Assembly: GCA_006937955.1 (NCBI GenBank)
Contig: SSNP01000151.1
Coordinates: 904,856-968,855, forward strand
Direction of reading: 5' to 3'
DNA from: Pachypanchax playfairii
Taxonomy: Eukaryota > Chordata > Actinopteri > Cyprinodontiformes > Aplocheilidae
DNA: 64,000 bases
Shown here: positions 1-9,995 of the stretch, in pieces
Position numbering within the stretch: position 1 is the first letter of the stretch
Layout of the letters: each line of letters starts with the position of its first letter
The notes under the pieces: model-generated
What the model was told of the DNA's origin: nothing
Databases searched by the model: none
Seen by the model: only the letters and a program-made list of their open reading frames with translations
Program-made: the position numbers and the translations under genes

Positions 1-530
1 AGTGCCGAGCTTCCCGCAGAGGACACGGTGCTCAAAGATCCTTATCTGATCCAACGGGGAAAACATGCGCTGAATTCAAACCCCCACCTCAGGGCTGCTG
101 CGGGGAAACTTACCTGAACGAAGCCGGTCAGTAAAGCAGCATGGCACCATTTCTAACCCTGCCACGCTGGAGCGATGTGGAGCAACAGCGCGTCTCAAAA
201 CATTAGTTGTCCGATGGTCTGAGCACGTAGACTACAGACCGGGACACTTGCCACTAAATAAATAACAAATAAAATCCGGACCAGCGCGTCTAGACGTGAC
301 TTGCAGGACACCCCGGCGGTGAAGTGCAATGCGAAATCCCGTGTGGTGTTTCTGAAGGACGACAACAAAAACGGAGATTTAGGAGAAGAGCAGCGCTGCA
401 GGTTGCGCAGATGTGCGACTGACCTCCACATCGCCGCCACTGTAATGAGCTGCCAACCACAACCGCGTCTCGGGAGGCGCCTTTCACAGCCAGATGATCT
501 GCTGTGGCGGTGGGGCTGAGGTTTCCCCTT
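1..530. promoter_or_regulatory. CpG-rich block, possible promoter
   Basis: This stretch is clearly richer in G+C and in CpG than the AT-rich DNA that follows, which is the look of a vertebrate CpG-island promoter. The open frames crossing it on both strands resemble no protein I recognise and are explained by the base composition. A minus-strand start codon followed by a splice donor lies inside it (see 114-150), so the simplest reading is the promoter and first exon of a gene transcribed leftwards out of the window. No TATA box or defined start site was identified. Confidence 0.4.
114..150 (-). CDS. possible first coding exon of a leftward gene (partial)
   Basis: On the minus strand an ATG at 150-148 in a fair context (purine at -3, G at +4) opens a frame reading MVPCCFTDRLRS. 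It runs straight into CAG|GTAAGT, a full consensus donor, with the exon ending at 114. A start codon plus consensus donor inside a CpG-rich block is the usual form of a vertebrate first exon. The peptide is too short to assign to a family and the rest of the gene is outside the window. It could equally be a 5' untranslated exon with a chance ATG. Confidence 0.3.
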
Positions 531-1222
531 CAGCTTTACCACTTCACACATACACAAACTCATTACACATTATATTCTGGTAATGTTGTACAAACATTTT
601 TAAACCCCTGTAGGACTTTATAGTCTAACATGGATGTCACCAAATACGATATCAGTCAGATGATTACAATATTAGTAGCCTATATATAATGTCAGATTAT
701 TATTCCAATACTGTTGGTATTTTTATTATATAGTCAGACATAATCCTCCTCGCACACATATCTAAATAAAGTAGAGCTTGATATGGAGTTCTAACTACAC
801 ATTTTAAAGTGCTATCTTCCCGCAACATTCCGCCATGTGGTCAGATTAGGAACAGTGGATTACCACCGCGCACGTCAGCATTTATAGATGTCAAGTTTGT
901 GGGCAGACTGTTTTTTAGCATGATAGAACTTTTTTCACATAAAGAATACCAGCAGCCTCTTCAGTTCTGTCTTTAAATTAACACTGCATAAGAAAAAAAA
1001 ATCAAATTAACGAAATTTGAATGCATCAGAATCATGTCAATTTACCAAAGTATGTTACACACAGTTCCTGAAGCTTGTTTACACAGATAAAATATGTTTT
1101 TAATGAGAAAAAAAAGTTATTTCTTTATTAGGGGTGTTAAACACGTTTGTTCAACATGGTGACAGTATGTGAAAAGTAACTGTTTTTGTGTCTTGTGGTT
1201 TTGGAGCTCAGAGATCTATAGC
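531..1222. other. AT-rich intergenic DNA, nothing recognised
   Basis: This is AT-rich spacer with scattered A runs. I see no splice-bounded frame, RNA gene or clear repeat in it. Confidence 0.5.
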
Positions 1223-1223
1223 G

Positions 1224-1664
1224 CCTTCCTTAGAGGAGAGAAAAGGTAAAATCTTGGGTGAGAAGGTACCTGCTGATATTGCCTGTTTTGTGACTGTGGA
1301 GGAGGGGTCCAGGTCCTGGATGGAGGAGTACAGGTCCTGGATGGAAGAGTACGGGTCCTGGATGGAGGAGTACGGGTCCTGGATGGAAGAGTACGGGTCC
1401 TGGATGGAAGAGTACGGGTCCTGGATGGAGGAGTACGGGTCCTGGATGGAGGAGTACGGGTCCTGGATGGAGGAGTACAGGTCCTGGATGGAGGAGTACA
1501 GGTCCTGGATGGAAGAGTACGGGTCCTGGATGGAGGAGTACAGGTCCTGGATGGAGGAGTACGGGTCCTGGATGGAGGAGTACGGGTCCTGGATGGAGGA
1601 GTACAGGTCCTGGATGGAATAGTACGGGTCCTGGATGGAGGAGCACAGGTCGTGGATGGAGGGT
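1224..1664 (-). repeat. 21-bp minisatellite with flank, copy 1
   Basis: About 17 tandem copies of a 21-bp unit built on the core TCCTGGATGGAGGAG followed by a six-base variable part (mostly TACGGG or TACAGG) run from about 1308 to 1664. The unit is a multiple of three and has no stop, so long open frames appear on both strands (SWMEEYG repeats on plus, HPGPVLL on minus). They are not genes. The 5' flank at 1224-1300 is the inverted counterpart of 4157-4235 next to the second array, so array and flank belong to one dispersed unit. Confidence 0.85.
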
Positions 1665-1710
1665 AGATTAGCTCACAGTGATCACAGTGATGAATCCATA
1701 TTATTATCTA

Positions 1711-2048
1711 TCCATCCATTATCTATACCCACTTATTTCTATTCAGGGTCTTGGGGACCTGCTCTCTTTCTCCAGCAGCCATTGGGTGAGAGGTGGGGTC
1801 ACACTTGGACAGGTCACCAGTCCATTTCAGGGCCACATATAGACAGACAACCACTGTGGGCCAATTTAGAGTTGCCAATTAACCCCAAGCATGTGTTTTG
1901 GTCTGCAGAATGCACCCGGAGTCCCTGGAGAAAACCCACACATGCACGGGGAGAACATGCAAACTCCATGTAGAAAGACCCTGACCTGGTTTGGAACCCA
2001 GGACCTTTACACTGCAAGACAACAGTGCTACCAACAGTTCAGTGTGCA
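1711..2048 (+). repeat. teleost interspersed repeat 'A', copy 1
   Basis: This block carries a run of landmarks that recur in the window: TCCAGCAGYCATTGGGYGAGAGG, a GTCCAYTTCAGGGCCACATA-type segment, GGGAGAACATGCAAACTCC, and a GGACCTTYTTGCTGCAAG-type tail. Related copies are at 3744, 9203 and, inverted, 43328. The family is very common in fish genomes. I do not assign it to a named class. Confidence 0.75.
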
Positions 2049-2055
2049 GCCTATA

Positions 2056-2159
2056 TTAACTTGGCTCTGCCAGATCTATGTGTAGCCCCACCTCTTGTTG
2101 AGTCGTCCCCAACTTGACAAGAGGTGGAGCTACATATAGATCTGGCAGAGCCAGGTTAA
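2056..2159. mobile_element. 104-bp foldback (snap-back) MITE with 7-8 bp target duplication
   Basis: A 43-base arm (2056-2098) pairs with its inverted partner (2117-2159) with about three mismatches across an 18-base loop. The element is bounded by the direct repeat GCCTATAT at 2049-2056 and 2160-2167, the expected form of a target-site duplication. It sits at the end of repeat A copy 1. An 8-bp duplication would fit a hAT-type origin, which is inference. There is no coding capacity. Confidence 0.7.
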
Positions 2160-2754
2160 GCCTATATGGTTTAAAGCCAGTTGAAAGGCAGATGGTGCCT
2201 GCTGCACCTTTGATAACTTAGTACAATGAAAAATTATTTCACATGATGTTCATTGTGTTTCCTTTAAAGGTAAGGAACATTTGCCTGCTCCGTTGGAATT
2301 TACCCCCTTCTGGGGAATTTTACTACCCAGTTTCTGGTGTTACATTAACTTCAAAGAATAAAACACATCCATCCTTTACAAGGTCTACACAGTCACCTGG
2401 GTCCCTTGTTAACTGAATGTTGCAAGGTCAAAAGAGAAGAGGCTGAGTGGTGGGCCTGGGGGCATGAAAGACAAGCTGACAAAGCACATGGCACAGTTTC
2501 CCTCTCAATACTGGATCCATTGTGCCAAGACACCCCCTCTGTGGGTCATCCATCATAATGCAGTGAAGCTCTCCAAATGGATCAAAAAGTGACAAGCATC
2601 ACACAGAACCAGACCAATCCCTGTGCAGCATCCAGAGGTTCACACGTCTTTTAGGTGGAATTAGTGATGACCACATCTTAACACACCTGGACAGAAATAA
2701 GGAGAAACCTCAGTACATTCCACTTGTGTTGTTTTGGGCAGTTCACTGAACCCA

Positions 2755-2862
2755 TCTGTAGCCCCATGATTTGCAGATAGGGTTGTGTGAGAGTGTGTGT
2801 ATGAATGGGGGAATGTATCCTGTAGTGTAAAAGTGCTTTAAGTGGTCAGTAAGTGATCCATG
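2755..2862 (+). repeat. SINE tail fragment
   Basis: The pattern GGTTGTGTGAGAGTGTGTGTATGAATGG...GTAGTGTAAAAGTGCTTTAAGTGGTC matches the 3' half of the tRNA-derived SINE at 39462-39757, which contains GGTTGCGTGAATGGGTGAATG and GTAGTGTGAAAGTGCTTTGAGTGGTC. It is a 5'-truncated copy. Confidence 0.6.
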
Positions 2863-3743
2863 AAGAAAAAGGAGAAGTGTAGAAAAAAATCCTTACAAAT
2901 TAGCCCCATCTAGTGGATGAAAAGAAAATAATAACAAAAGATAAATTTGTAGATTCTCAGTTGTTCAGGACATGTAAATGTAAATCCAAGAAAAAAAGGG
3001 CAGCTAGACTTATTTTTCCATCTTGAAACCATTTCACTTTTCATTCAAAAAGCTTCTTCAGTAATGATCATGTGTTGGGGGTTCCAGGCTTAAAGTCACA
3101 TGGGTTATTGACACACCTGACCCTCCTGGGAGTTGATGAGTCAATGTTACCTGTGACTTGTTTATGCGAGGTGTTGTAATCATCATCATCATCAGTTTGA
3201 GGATTTTTGATCTGGACCCAAGGTGCAGGGACACACCGGAGTCTCTACACCACCAAACGTGTGTGTGAATGGATGAATGACAAATTGTAGTGTGAAGTGC
3301 TTTGGAAGTCATCTGACTGAAAAATGTGTGATACAAGTACAGATGATTGATCTTTTTGGTTTAGAGTCAATTAATTGAAGTTTACGGAAAACCTGTTTTT
3401 GTTTTTTAAAAAATGGAGAGAGAAGTCCTCTTGCCCTTTTGTTTGAAAATGTTTGATTTCTTGGCGTTTTGAAGAAATGTTTTTTAGGATCTCATACTTC
3501 AAGGATAAAATTCCAGTATTGCTCACCAGTCATTTTTACAAGGCAAAAGGGCTAAGTTAAAGCAAACATACGTGTGTTATTATTATGTGCTATTTTTGGA
3601 ATTATTTTTTGAATCTGGTTTTCTCTTAAATTTAATAATTTTCATTGCTGAAAATGTTTCAAATTTTAGCATTGTACACCCACTTTGTGGAAGCAAATAT
3701 GAATCCATTGTTTCCAGATTTATAAATGTCCCTACTTTGAAAT
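2863..3743. other. AT-rich intergenic DNA
   Basis: I see no gene here. Around 3170-3320 there is a second weak SINE-tail-like stretch (GTGTGTGAATGGATGAATGACAAATTGTAGTGTGAAGTGCT), but no complete element. Confidence 0.4.
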
Positions 3744-4295
3744 TCAGTCAGTCATCATCTATACCAGAATATTGCTTTTCCGGGTCGCAGAGCGCTAATG
3801 CCTATCTCCAGCAGTCATTGGACGAGAGGCGGGGTCACACCTAGACAGGTCATCAGTCAGTCCAACACAGGGCTACATACAGTTAACCATTTCCACACAC
3901 ACTCACCTAGGGACAATTTATTCCATCCAGGACCAGGTCTCCTCCATCCTGGACCAGGACTCCTCCATCCAGGACCAGGTCTCCTTCATCCTGGACCAGG
4001 ACTCCTCCATCCAGGACCAGGTCTCCTCCATCCAGGACCAGGTCTCCTCCATCCTGGACCAGGTCTCCTCCATCCAGGACCAGGTCTCCTCCATCCTGGA
4101 CCAGGACTCCTCCATCCAGGACCAGGTCTCCTCCATCCAGGACCAGGTCTCCTCCAGAGTCAGGAAACAGACAGCATCAGCAAGGACTTTCTCACTCAGG
4201 ATCTCACCTCATCTCTCCTCTCCCCTCAGGATGGAACTACAGATTCTCACTGCAAGGCAACAGTGTGACCCACTGTGCCACCGTGCAGCCCTACT
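3744..4295 (+). repeat. repeat 'A' copy 2 interrupted by 21-bp minisatellite
   Basis: Repeat A sequence (3744-3921) leads into about 11 tandem 21-bp units (3922-4155). Read on the minus strand they share the TCCTGGATGGAGGAG core of the 1308-1664 array. The sequence then passes into a segment homologous in inverse to 1224-1300 and ends in the repeat A tail at about 4290. The HPGPGLL frame seen across it is a repeat artefact. Confidence 0.8.
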
Positions 4296-4823
4296 TTAAA
4301 TGAAAAAAAAAAGTTAAATAACCAACAACAGGTTTTTAAAACGCAACTTTACTGTTGTAAGTACCTACCCTAAAATGATATAAGTATTTATCTGTCAGTT
4401 GTGACAAAATACAAAATTCTAACTTGTTTAAGGGATTAATAAGAATTAATGTGGTATTTATATTTAAAATGTATTTGATTTTTTTTTTTTTTTTTTTGCT
4501 TTAAAACCCAATTCTCTGCCTTGATTGAAGAATATTCAGACTTTTAAAAGTGATACTTTAACTTGGATGAAAAACAAAACAAACAGCTTTTCTGCTGCTA
4601 TGAACTTTATTTAAATACAGTGTTTCTCTGAGTTACCCCGAGACCTTCCCTTATCTTCCACAAGGAATCTTTTAATTCCAAACTTCTATTGTTGCATAAT
4701 TGTTTTGGAGTCACCCAAGAGGGTGTGTTAAATCTGGCCTGTTGCATACGTGGCTGAATGTGTGCATTGGTCACACAAACAGACAAACGCAGAAGCTGTT
4801 AGAACAGCAGGTTACAGTAAGAC
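4296..4823. other. cytl1 upstream region
   Basis: AT-rich DNA with a poly-T run near 4480-4497 precedes the cytl1 start codon. No TATA box at a convincing distance and no CpG island are visible. The 5'UTR boundary cannot be set from sequence. Confidence 0.35.
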
Positions 4824-4976
4824 ATGGCAGCCTTGAATCTCTTGCTGATTGCATCATTCTTGATGCCGCTGGCGCTGAGCTACCCGTTTTACCCAACAAC
4901 ATGTTACTCCAAGTCTTTGAGGATGGCAAGAGAGCTCATGCAAATGGCAGCACATCTGAAGAGAGACCCTGAAACA
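4824..4976 (+). CDS. cytl1: cytl1 exon 1 (residues 1-51)
   Basis: This exon encodes the signal peptide, the first cysteine in PTTCYS and an amphipathic stretch ending RDPET. The donor is ACA|GTAAGT. The upstream in-frame context offers no other ATG that would keep a signal peptide at the N-terminus. Confidence 0.85.
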
Positions 4977-6752
4977 GTAAGTTTTACCTTTTCATATATT
5001 TCTGTACTCTATATAATAAAGTATTTAGAAAATGTTTTGCTCCTTTTTTGTTTTTGTTTTTTTATCTAGAGTGCTTGCATGGCCCACATGCCAGAACTTT
5101 ACCTTGACATCCATGTAAGTACTACTACTACTGTCATTTAGCAGACGCTTTTATCCAAAGCGACTTACATTGAGAGAACATACAAGCAAGAAATCAAAGA
5201 GAAGGAAACAAAATAAGTACAGCTTGAATGGAACTTATTGTGAATTAAGTGTGCATGGAAACGTCGATACTTTAAAAACACTTTGGTTGAAATAAATACC
5301 AAAAATGTTTGCAGTTTAAAGAAATTTGTTGTGTGAGTCTCTTCCTCAATGTATATTTTATTTCTATAGCACATTTTAAGACATCAATTTTACAGGCAAG
5401 AAACAGGTATAAACCTGTTGAAACACAAGAACTATTTAAAATCACCAAGTTCTCTGTTGTTTTTACATTTTTTCTGTGTTGTTTTCACTGCAAACCTCAG
5501 CTCCTGTAAATCTAGCACTAAATTGCTACTCATGACAGAACGCTTGTGTGATGTACAAATTATGGACGTACGTTTCCTTGGTGGAAGGCCTCAGACAGCG
5601 GCGCTGTGCTTACACCAGGGAAGTGAGGAAGCTGGAATACAGCCTACGACAGCTCTTCATCATCATGGGGGAGAAATGTCACGGGGTAAGACGAGACAAA
5701 CTGTCTACATGTGAAGATGCAACACTAAATTGTATCCCAATCTGATGGGACTCAAAATCACCTAGCATATGAAAAAAAAAACATTTTCTGTTTTATTTTG
5801 AAAGTTCAGGCCAGGTAGTAACCGTGGCTCATCACTTCTTGCATTTACACACCATCAAGCAGCTGGCTCTAATTTAGCTGTCTCACCTCTGCTGTCTGCA
5901 CATGGATTTCCACTCTACAGAGTTTTAATGAAGCTGGACTATAAACAGAGCAAGCAGCAGACCAAAAAACAGCTCATGTGCAAACCAACCAAGGCTGCAG
6001 AATTTTAACCATCATCATCTGCAGCTACAGTTTAAGACTGAAGAAAAAAGATGCCAGTTGTGTGAAATGCTAAACAACATGAAGGAATTAGCAATACGAT
6101 AGCTGCCAGCTGCAGGGAGTAAAAACCAAGAGAAATACTTCATAGTTTCTCCAAAGAAATTTTCAAAATAAAATACCATATGAAAAAATAAAGTATTTAT
6201 GGTGGATTCAGGTATACCCGACTTGCATTCCTGCCAAACTGTCAGTCACAGCAGCCTGACATGAAACAATAAAACAGGGAAAATACAGACTGGCTGCGGT
6301 TTTATGGGTCACTCAGTTGGTGGTTTGATGGGATTAAACAGGGTTTATGATGCAGATTATGAAAACTGTTATGTCCTCTGTGGACGTCTGATCCTGCTCA
6401 TGTGATTTGTGAAGTCAGACTCATCTGGTGTCCTTTAAAACACAGACATGACCTATCTGTGCAGACTGGGACGTGCTATGAAAAAGTAGGCTTTACAGTA
6501 ATTAAGGTCAATATACACTGAAAATATGGTCTAAATGAGGTGAGGGTGTTAAAGGGGGTGAGTCTCTCTTCTGGACTGTGTAGAATGTGTTCATGTGATT
6601 GTTACATGACATTTTGGATTCAAGTAACTTAATGTAAAAATAACCAGATAACTTCCCAAAAAAATGACAAAAGTCTCTTTTGTTATGTTATCTTTTTGTT
6701 TCAACAGGACTTGGTGTTCACAGTATTCAACTGCGCTGCACTGGAGCGCTAA
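4824..6752 (+). CDS. cytl1: cytokine-like protein 1 (four exons, complete)
   Basis: Exons 4824-4976, 5070-5114, 5539-5685 and 6708-6752 join in phase at GT/AG junctions into 129 codons plus stop. Residues 1-19 form a hydrophobic signal peptide ending at ALS, so the product should be secreted. The mature part keeps six cysteines in the order PTTCYS, SACM, HNACV, RRCAY, EKCHG and FNCAALE. It also has PELYLDIHN and GDLVF, which match the human CYTL1 framework (TCYS, PRLYLDIHNYCV, RRDLVF, CNALE; 136 residues). CYTL1 is a small predicted four-helix secreted protein linked to cartilage and chondrogenesis. The gene is compact (1.9 kb) and a fish repeat fragment lies in intron 2. Assignment rests on motifs recalled from the family. 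An unrelated four-helix cytokine is the main alternative, but the six-cysteine match makes it unlikely. Confidence 0.85.
5070..5114 (+). CDS. cytl1: cytl1 exon 2 (residues 52-66)
   Basis: A 15-codon exon (SACMAHMPELYLDIH) sits between TTTATCTAG and CAT|GTAAGT. It carries the second cysteine and the family signature ELYLDIH. It is too short to stand out as an ORF. Confidence 0.85.
5131..5176 (+). repeat. fish interspersed repeat fragment
   Basis: The stretch CATTTAGCAGACGCTTTTAT...CAAAGCGACTTACAT is one of the most widespread short repeat segments of fish genomes. It begins only about 17 bases downstream of the cytl1 exon 2 donor. Confidence 0.6.
5539..5685 (+). CDS. cytl1: cytl1 exon 3 (residues 67-115)
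   Basis: After CATGACAG the frame continues NACVMYKLW and ends EKCHG at a GGG|GTAAGA donor. It carries cysteines 3 to 5 and the helix RKLEYSLRQLFIIMG, equivalent to the human RKLYTIMNSFC region. The acceptor has a weak pyrimidine tract, but the phase and the family match fix it. Confidence 0.8.
6708..6752 (+). CDS. cytl1: cytl1 exon 4 (residues 116-129, stop)
   Basis: After TTTCAACAG the exon reads DLVFTVFNCAALER and stops with TAA. It supplies the sixth cysteine. The human protein continues for about a dozen residues past CNALE, and this one ends soon after. AATAAA at 7044-7049 is a plausible polyadenylation signal. Confidence 0.85.
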   Translation, partial: DLVFTVFNCAALER

Positions 6753-7043
6753 CATACTGGATGATGAAATTCCAGATGAGTGACCCTGAGTGTGAAGAAA
6801 GAAACTCAATTGTTTCGGTTTCTTTGATCTATGTGGTGAATTTTTAACAGTCACATTAATTGTTTAAAAGTTGTCTTGTTTTTAATTGTGTTTATTACCA
6901 GTAATTGCTACATTTAAGACAACCTGCATGTTTCAAACTTTATTAAAAGTTTTTTTAGAAATGTATATTTTTTGTATAAACTTGCTGCAGTCAGATGTAG
7001 GAATGTATCTTGAAAGAGAAATAAGATAGAATTAGGTCAAACA

Positions 7044-7049
7044 AATAAA
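7044..7049 (+). terminator. candidate polyadenylation signal for cytl1
   Basis: AATAAA lies about 290 bases past the cytl1 stop codon. It is the first full consensus hexamer after the stop. Confidence 0.4.
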
Positions 7050-7360
7050 AGCAGAATAATGTATGAAATACTGGGAAAACCATTTTGCTTTTGTATAGTT
7101 TATTGTTTAGCGGTATACTGTGTAGAAAGTAAAGGTTTTTATTTCCAACACCAGGTGACAGTAATGAGCAAAATCCCAACCCTGTCACGTGTGGCAGAAA
7201 CGAGTATTATTCCTCAATCCATCACACAGAGCGACATGCAAGTGACTCATTGTCAGGAGCTCTGCCAAAAACTGGCTGATGCTCACTCTAGTGGTTGAAA
7301 ATAGTACTACAAGTTTGCTGGACCATCCAAAAAAAAGATACATAATTTTTTAAAATAATC

Positions 7361-7650
7361 AGGGCCGGTTCTGGGCATAGGCAGATTAGGCAATTGCCTA
7401 GGGCGCCTTCTGCTGGAGGGGGCGCCAAACTCTCCTTTTTTGTTTTTGGACAAATTGTTGGACACACCATTCATCTCATGTAAAGAGCAAACTAAGTAAT
7501 AATTAAATATCTATCTATCATCTCTACTGTTCATTTTAGTATAAATAATTATATTTTGCAACGTAGTCCAGTTATTGAGTTACGTTGTTTCTGTTCTGGG
7601 CAGTAGGTGGCGCCAAAATCCTTTTTCGCCTAGGGCACCATGCAGCTCAG
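7361..7650. repeat. GGGCCGG...GCCTAGGGC repeat
   Basis: CAGGGCCGGTTCTGGGCATA and CTAGGGCGCC at one end, and GCGCCAAAATCC plus CGCCTAGGGCACCATGCAGC at the other, mark an interspersed element. Its interior repeats the GGGCGCCAAA motif. The class is not assigned. Confidence 0.4.
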
Positions 7651-8527
7651 GGATGATCCTGTAATAAAAACCAAACGTAAAATAAAATGGAATTATGGCA
7701 AACAACATAGCTCTCTAATTATGGTATTATTATATTTTTTAAAAGCACAATGTGAAAAATTTTACATACTATACCTTAAAAAGCTAAAAATGGATGAAAA
7801 GAAAAGGAATGCAACCTTCAAAACATGGAGATCTATAAAATGTTATAGGAAGAGATAAGTAGGTTCCGAGACAATCAGCACATAAACAATTCAACAAAAA
7901 ATGTTTAACATGTTATTTTTATCTCGTGAAAAAAAAAAAAAGGCTCACAACATGCCCAAACCTAAAACTTTCTTTTTATTGCAGCAATCTCACCTTAAAG
8001 GAGTTTGAACAGGGTGATGCATCTCCCTCTACTGTCAACAACTGTGGTTAACCATCAGGGAAGTGAGGAAACCAGTTGCAGGAGCCCAGTCGAAATGTTT
8101 ATTTGTGGGTTGTTGCAGACTGAATGACCTCTGCCAATCTCCTCTCTAAAAATGTTTGGTTTTCTACCCTGTCATGTTACTGAGATGGTGAGCTGCTCTG
8201 TTAAAACATTTTGAGACATGTCGCTGTCTTTAGATTCAAAATGATCCAATTTTTTTTATAAAACAGCAAAATATCTGCTTCAATGTCTAATATGTTGATT
8301 GTTTTCCACTGAGAATAAAATGTGGGTTTTTGAAATATGAAAATCCTCGCATTATCTTTTTATTTACACAGTGTCCCAATTTCTTTGGAATTTTGGTTGT
8401 ATACAGTGTAGAATTTTAACCAACAACTTAAGCAGCAAGTTATTTTGATGGCCTGCACCAGATTTGTTTCCTTTCATTTTTGGAGAAATTATGGAAGATA
8501 TAAAATCCTCAAGATTAGGGTTTATTA
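7650..8527. other. intergenic DNA, nothing recognised
   Basis: AT-rich spacer with A-runs. No spliced frame, RNA gene or clear repeat family is visible. Confidence 0.4.
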
Positions 8528-8785
8528 ATTACCTCCACCAAGGAGGTAATGTTTTCATTTGGGTTTGTTTGTCTGTCTGTCTGTTAGCAGGATAACTAAA
8601 AAACTCATGGATTTTGATGAAATTTTCAGGAAAGGTCAGAAATGACCCAAAGAACAACTGATTCGATTTTGGGGGTGAGCCATGTTACTGTCTAGATCCA
8701 GGAAATCTATTAAGGATTCGGACATAGTACCTTCTACAATACGTCTGCTTGGTGGAGGTCTGCACGCTCTGACTGCTTTTCTAGT
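8528..8785 (+). repeat. 'ACCTCCACCAAGGAGGT' interspersed element
   Basis: It begins ATTACCTCCACCAAGGAGGT, has a GTCTGTCTGTCTGTTAGC segment, then GATTTTGATGAAATTTTCAG and GGTGGAGGTCTGCACGCTCT, and ends GACTGCTTTTCTAGT. This is a dispersed non-coding repeat that I recognise from many animal genomes. It is a single copy here. Confidence 0.6.
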
Positions 8786-9202
8786 TATTAAATTCATGTT
8801 CAGTTTTCCTTCTGTAAGAAGTTTAAAATGACCCAAATAGTACAGGATTAATGGTTGTTTGACACCAGGTTAACACCAAGCAGCTGCTGTCCTTGTACAA
8901 CGTCCCTGTTGAAAAACAGGTGAATAATCTTCAGTGAAGTTCTTCCATCGGTTTGTCCATTGGGCAGTTTATTCTCTGCCCAGAAGATTTTGAAATACAT
9001 TTTGTAAGACAGGGAAGCTTTTGATGATGATGCAAAAGAAGAGGTTTCAGAATCTGAGATCACAGTGATGAAAAGGATGAGATTTAGCATCACCAAATTT
9101 AAATTTATTTTGAGACCTCAACTCCAGAGAAGACATGTTCCAAGAACCCCGGCGTCTGTAGTCATCATGAAGAAGATTCAGGAGGAGAATATTCACTTCC
9201 AT

Positions 9203-9475
9203 TCAGTCAGTTATTATCTGTTCCTGCTTTTCTCCAGCAGTCACTGGGCAAGAGGCGAGGGACACCTTGGACAGGTCGCCAGTCCATCACAGGGCGACAT
9301 ATAGACAGACAATCACTCACACCTAAGGACCATTTAAATTTGCAAATTAACCTCATGTATATTTTTGATCTGTGTGAGGAAACCGGAGTCCCAGGAGAAA
9401 AACCCAGGCATGCACAGGAAGAACTTCATGCAGAAGTCTGGTTTCAAACCCAGGACCTTCTTGCTGCAAGAAACA
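9203..9475 (+). repeat. interspersed repeat 'A', copy 3
   Basis: This shares TCCAGCAGTCACTGGGC, GACAGGTCGCCAGTCCATCA, GGAGTCCCAGGAGAAAA and the GGACCTTCTTGCTGCAAG tail with the copies at 1711, 3744 and 43328. Confidence 0.7.
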
Positions 9476-9609
9476 AGAAGTCCAATTCACAAAAACAGGT
9501 CCAGATTCAATTTGGTGGGTATTTTAACATAAAGTTATTGGGTTTTTTTTTATTCAAAACTGAAAAATACATCAGGTCCACTGGACCCACAAATACCACA
9601 TGAGTTAAC

Positions 9610-9995
9610 TTCTTCTTCTTTTCCTTTCAGCTGTTTCTTTCAGGAGTCACCACAACAAGTCATCCATTTCCATCTAACCCTGTCCTCTGCATCTTCTTCT
9701 TTCATACCATCCAACCTCATGTCCTCCTTCACTACATCCATACATCTCTTCTTTCATCTTCCTCTAGACCTCCTGCCTGGTAGTTCCCACCTCAGCATCC
9801 TTTTCCCAATAAACCAACTATCCCTCCTCTGGACATGTCCAAACCATCTCAGTCTCTCTGACTTGATCTCCAAAACACCTAACATGTACCATCCCTCTGA
9901 TGGACTTATTCTTGATCCTGTCATGACAAATTAAGTGCCTTGAAATGACCCTCGTCATGAACTGGTGCTTCATAAATAAATAAACTTGAACCTCC
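9610..9995 (-). mobile_element. non-LTR retrotransposon 3' fragment (antisense)
   Basis: On the minus strand a broken frame reads RMLRWELPGRRSRGR followed by a frameshift and MDVVKEDM-like codons. This resembles the C-terminal end of RTE/BovB-type reverse transcriptase polyproteins. The block also ends in an ATAAATAAATAAACTTGAA tail. It is decayed and truncated. The clade is inferred from memory of the C-terminal pattern. Confidence 0.5.

Noticed and set aside
1188..1646. Long open frames of SWMEEYG or HPGPVLL repeats
   Set aside because: They arise from a 21-bp tandem repeat whose length is a multiple of three. They exist on both strands and have no other protein character.
3798..4268. HPGPGLL repeat frame of 156 codons
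   Set aside because: It crosses the second minisatellite and repeat A. Same artefact on the opposite strand.
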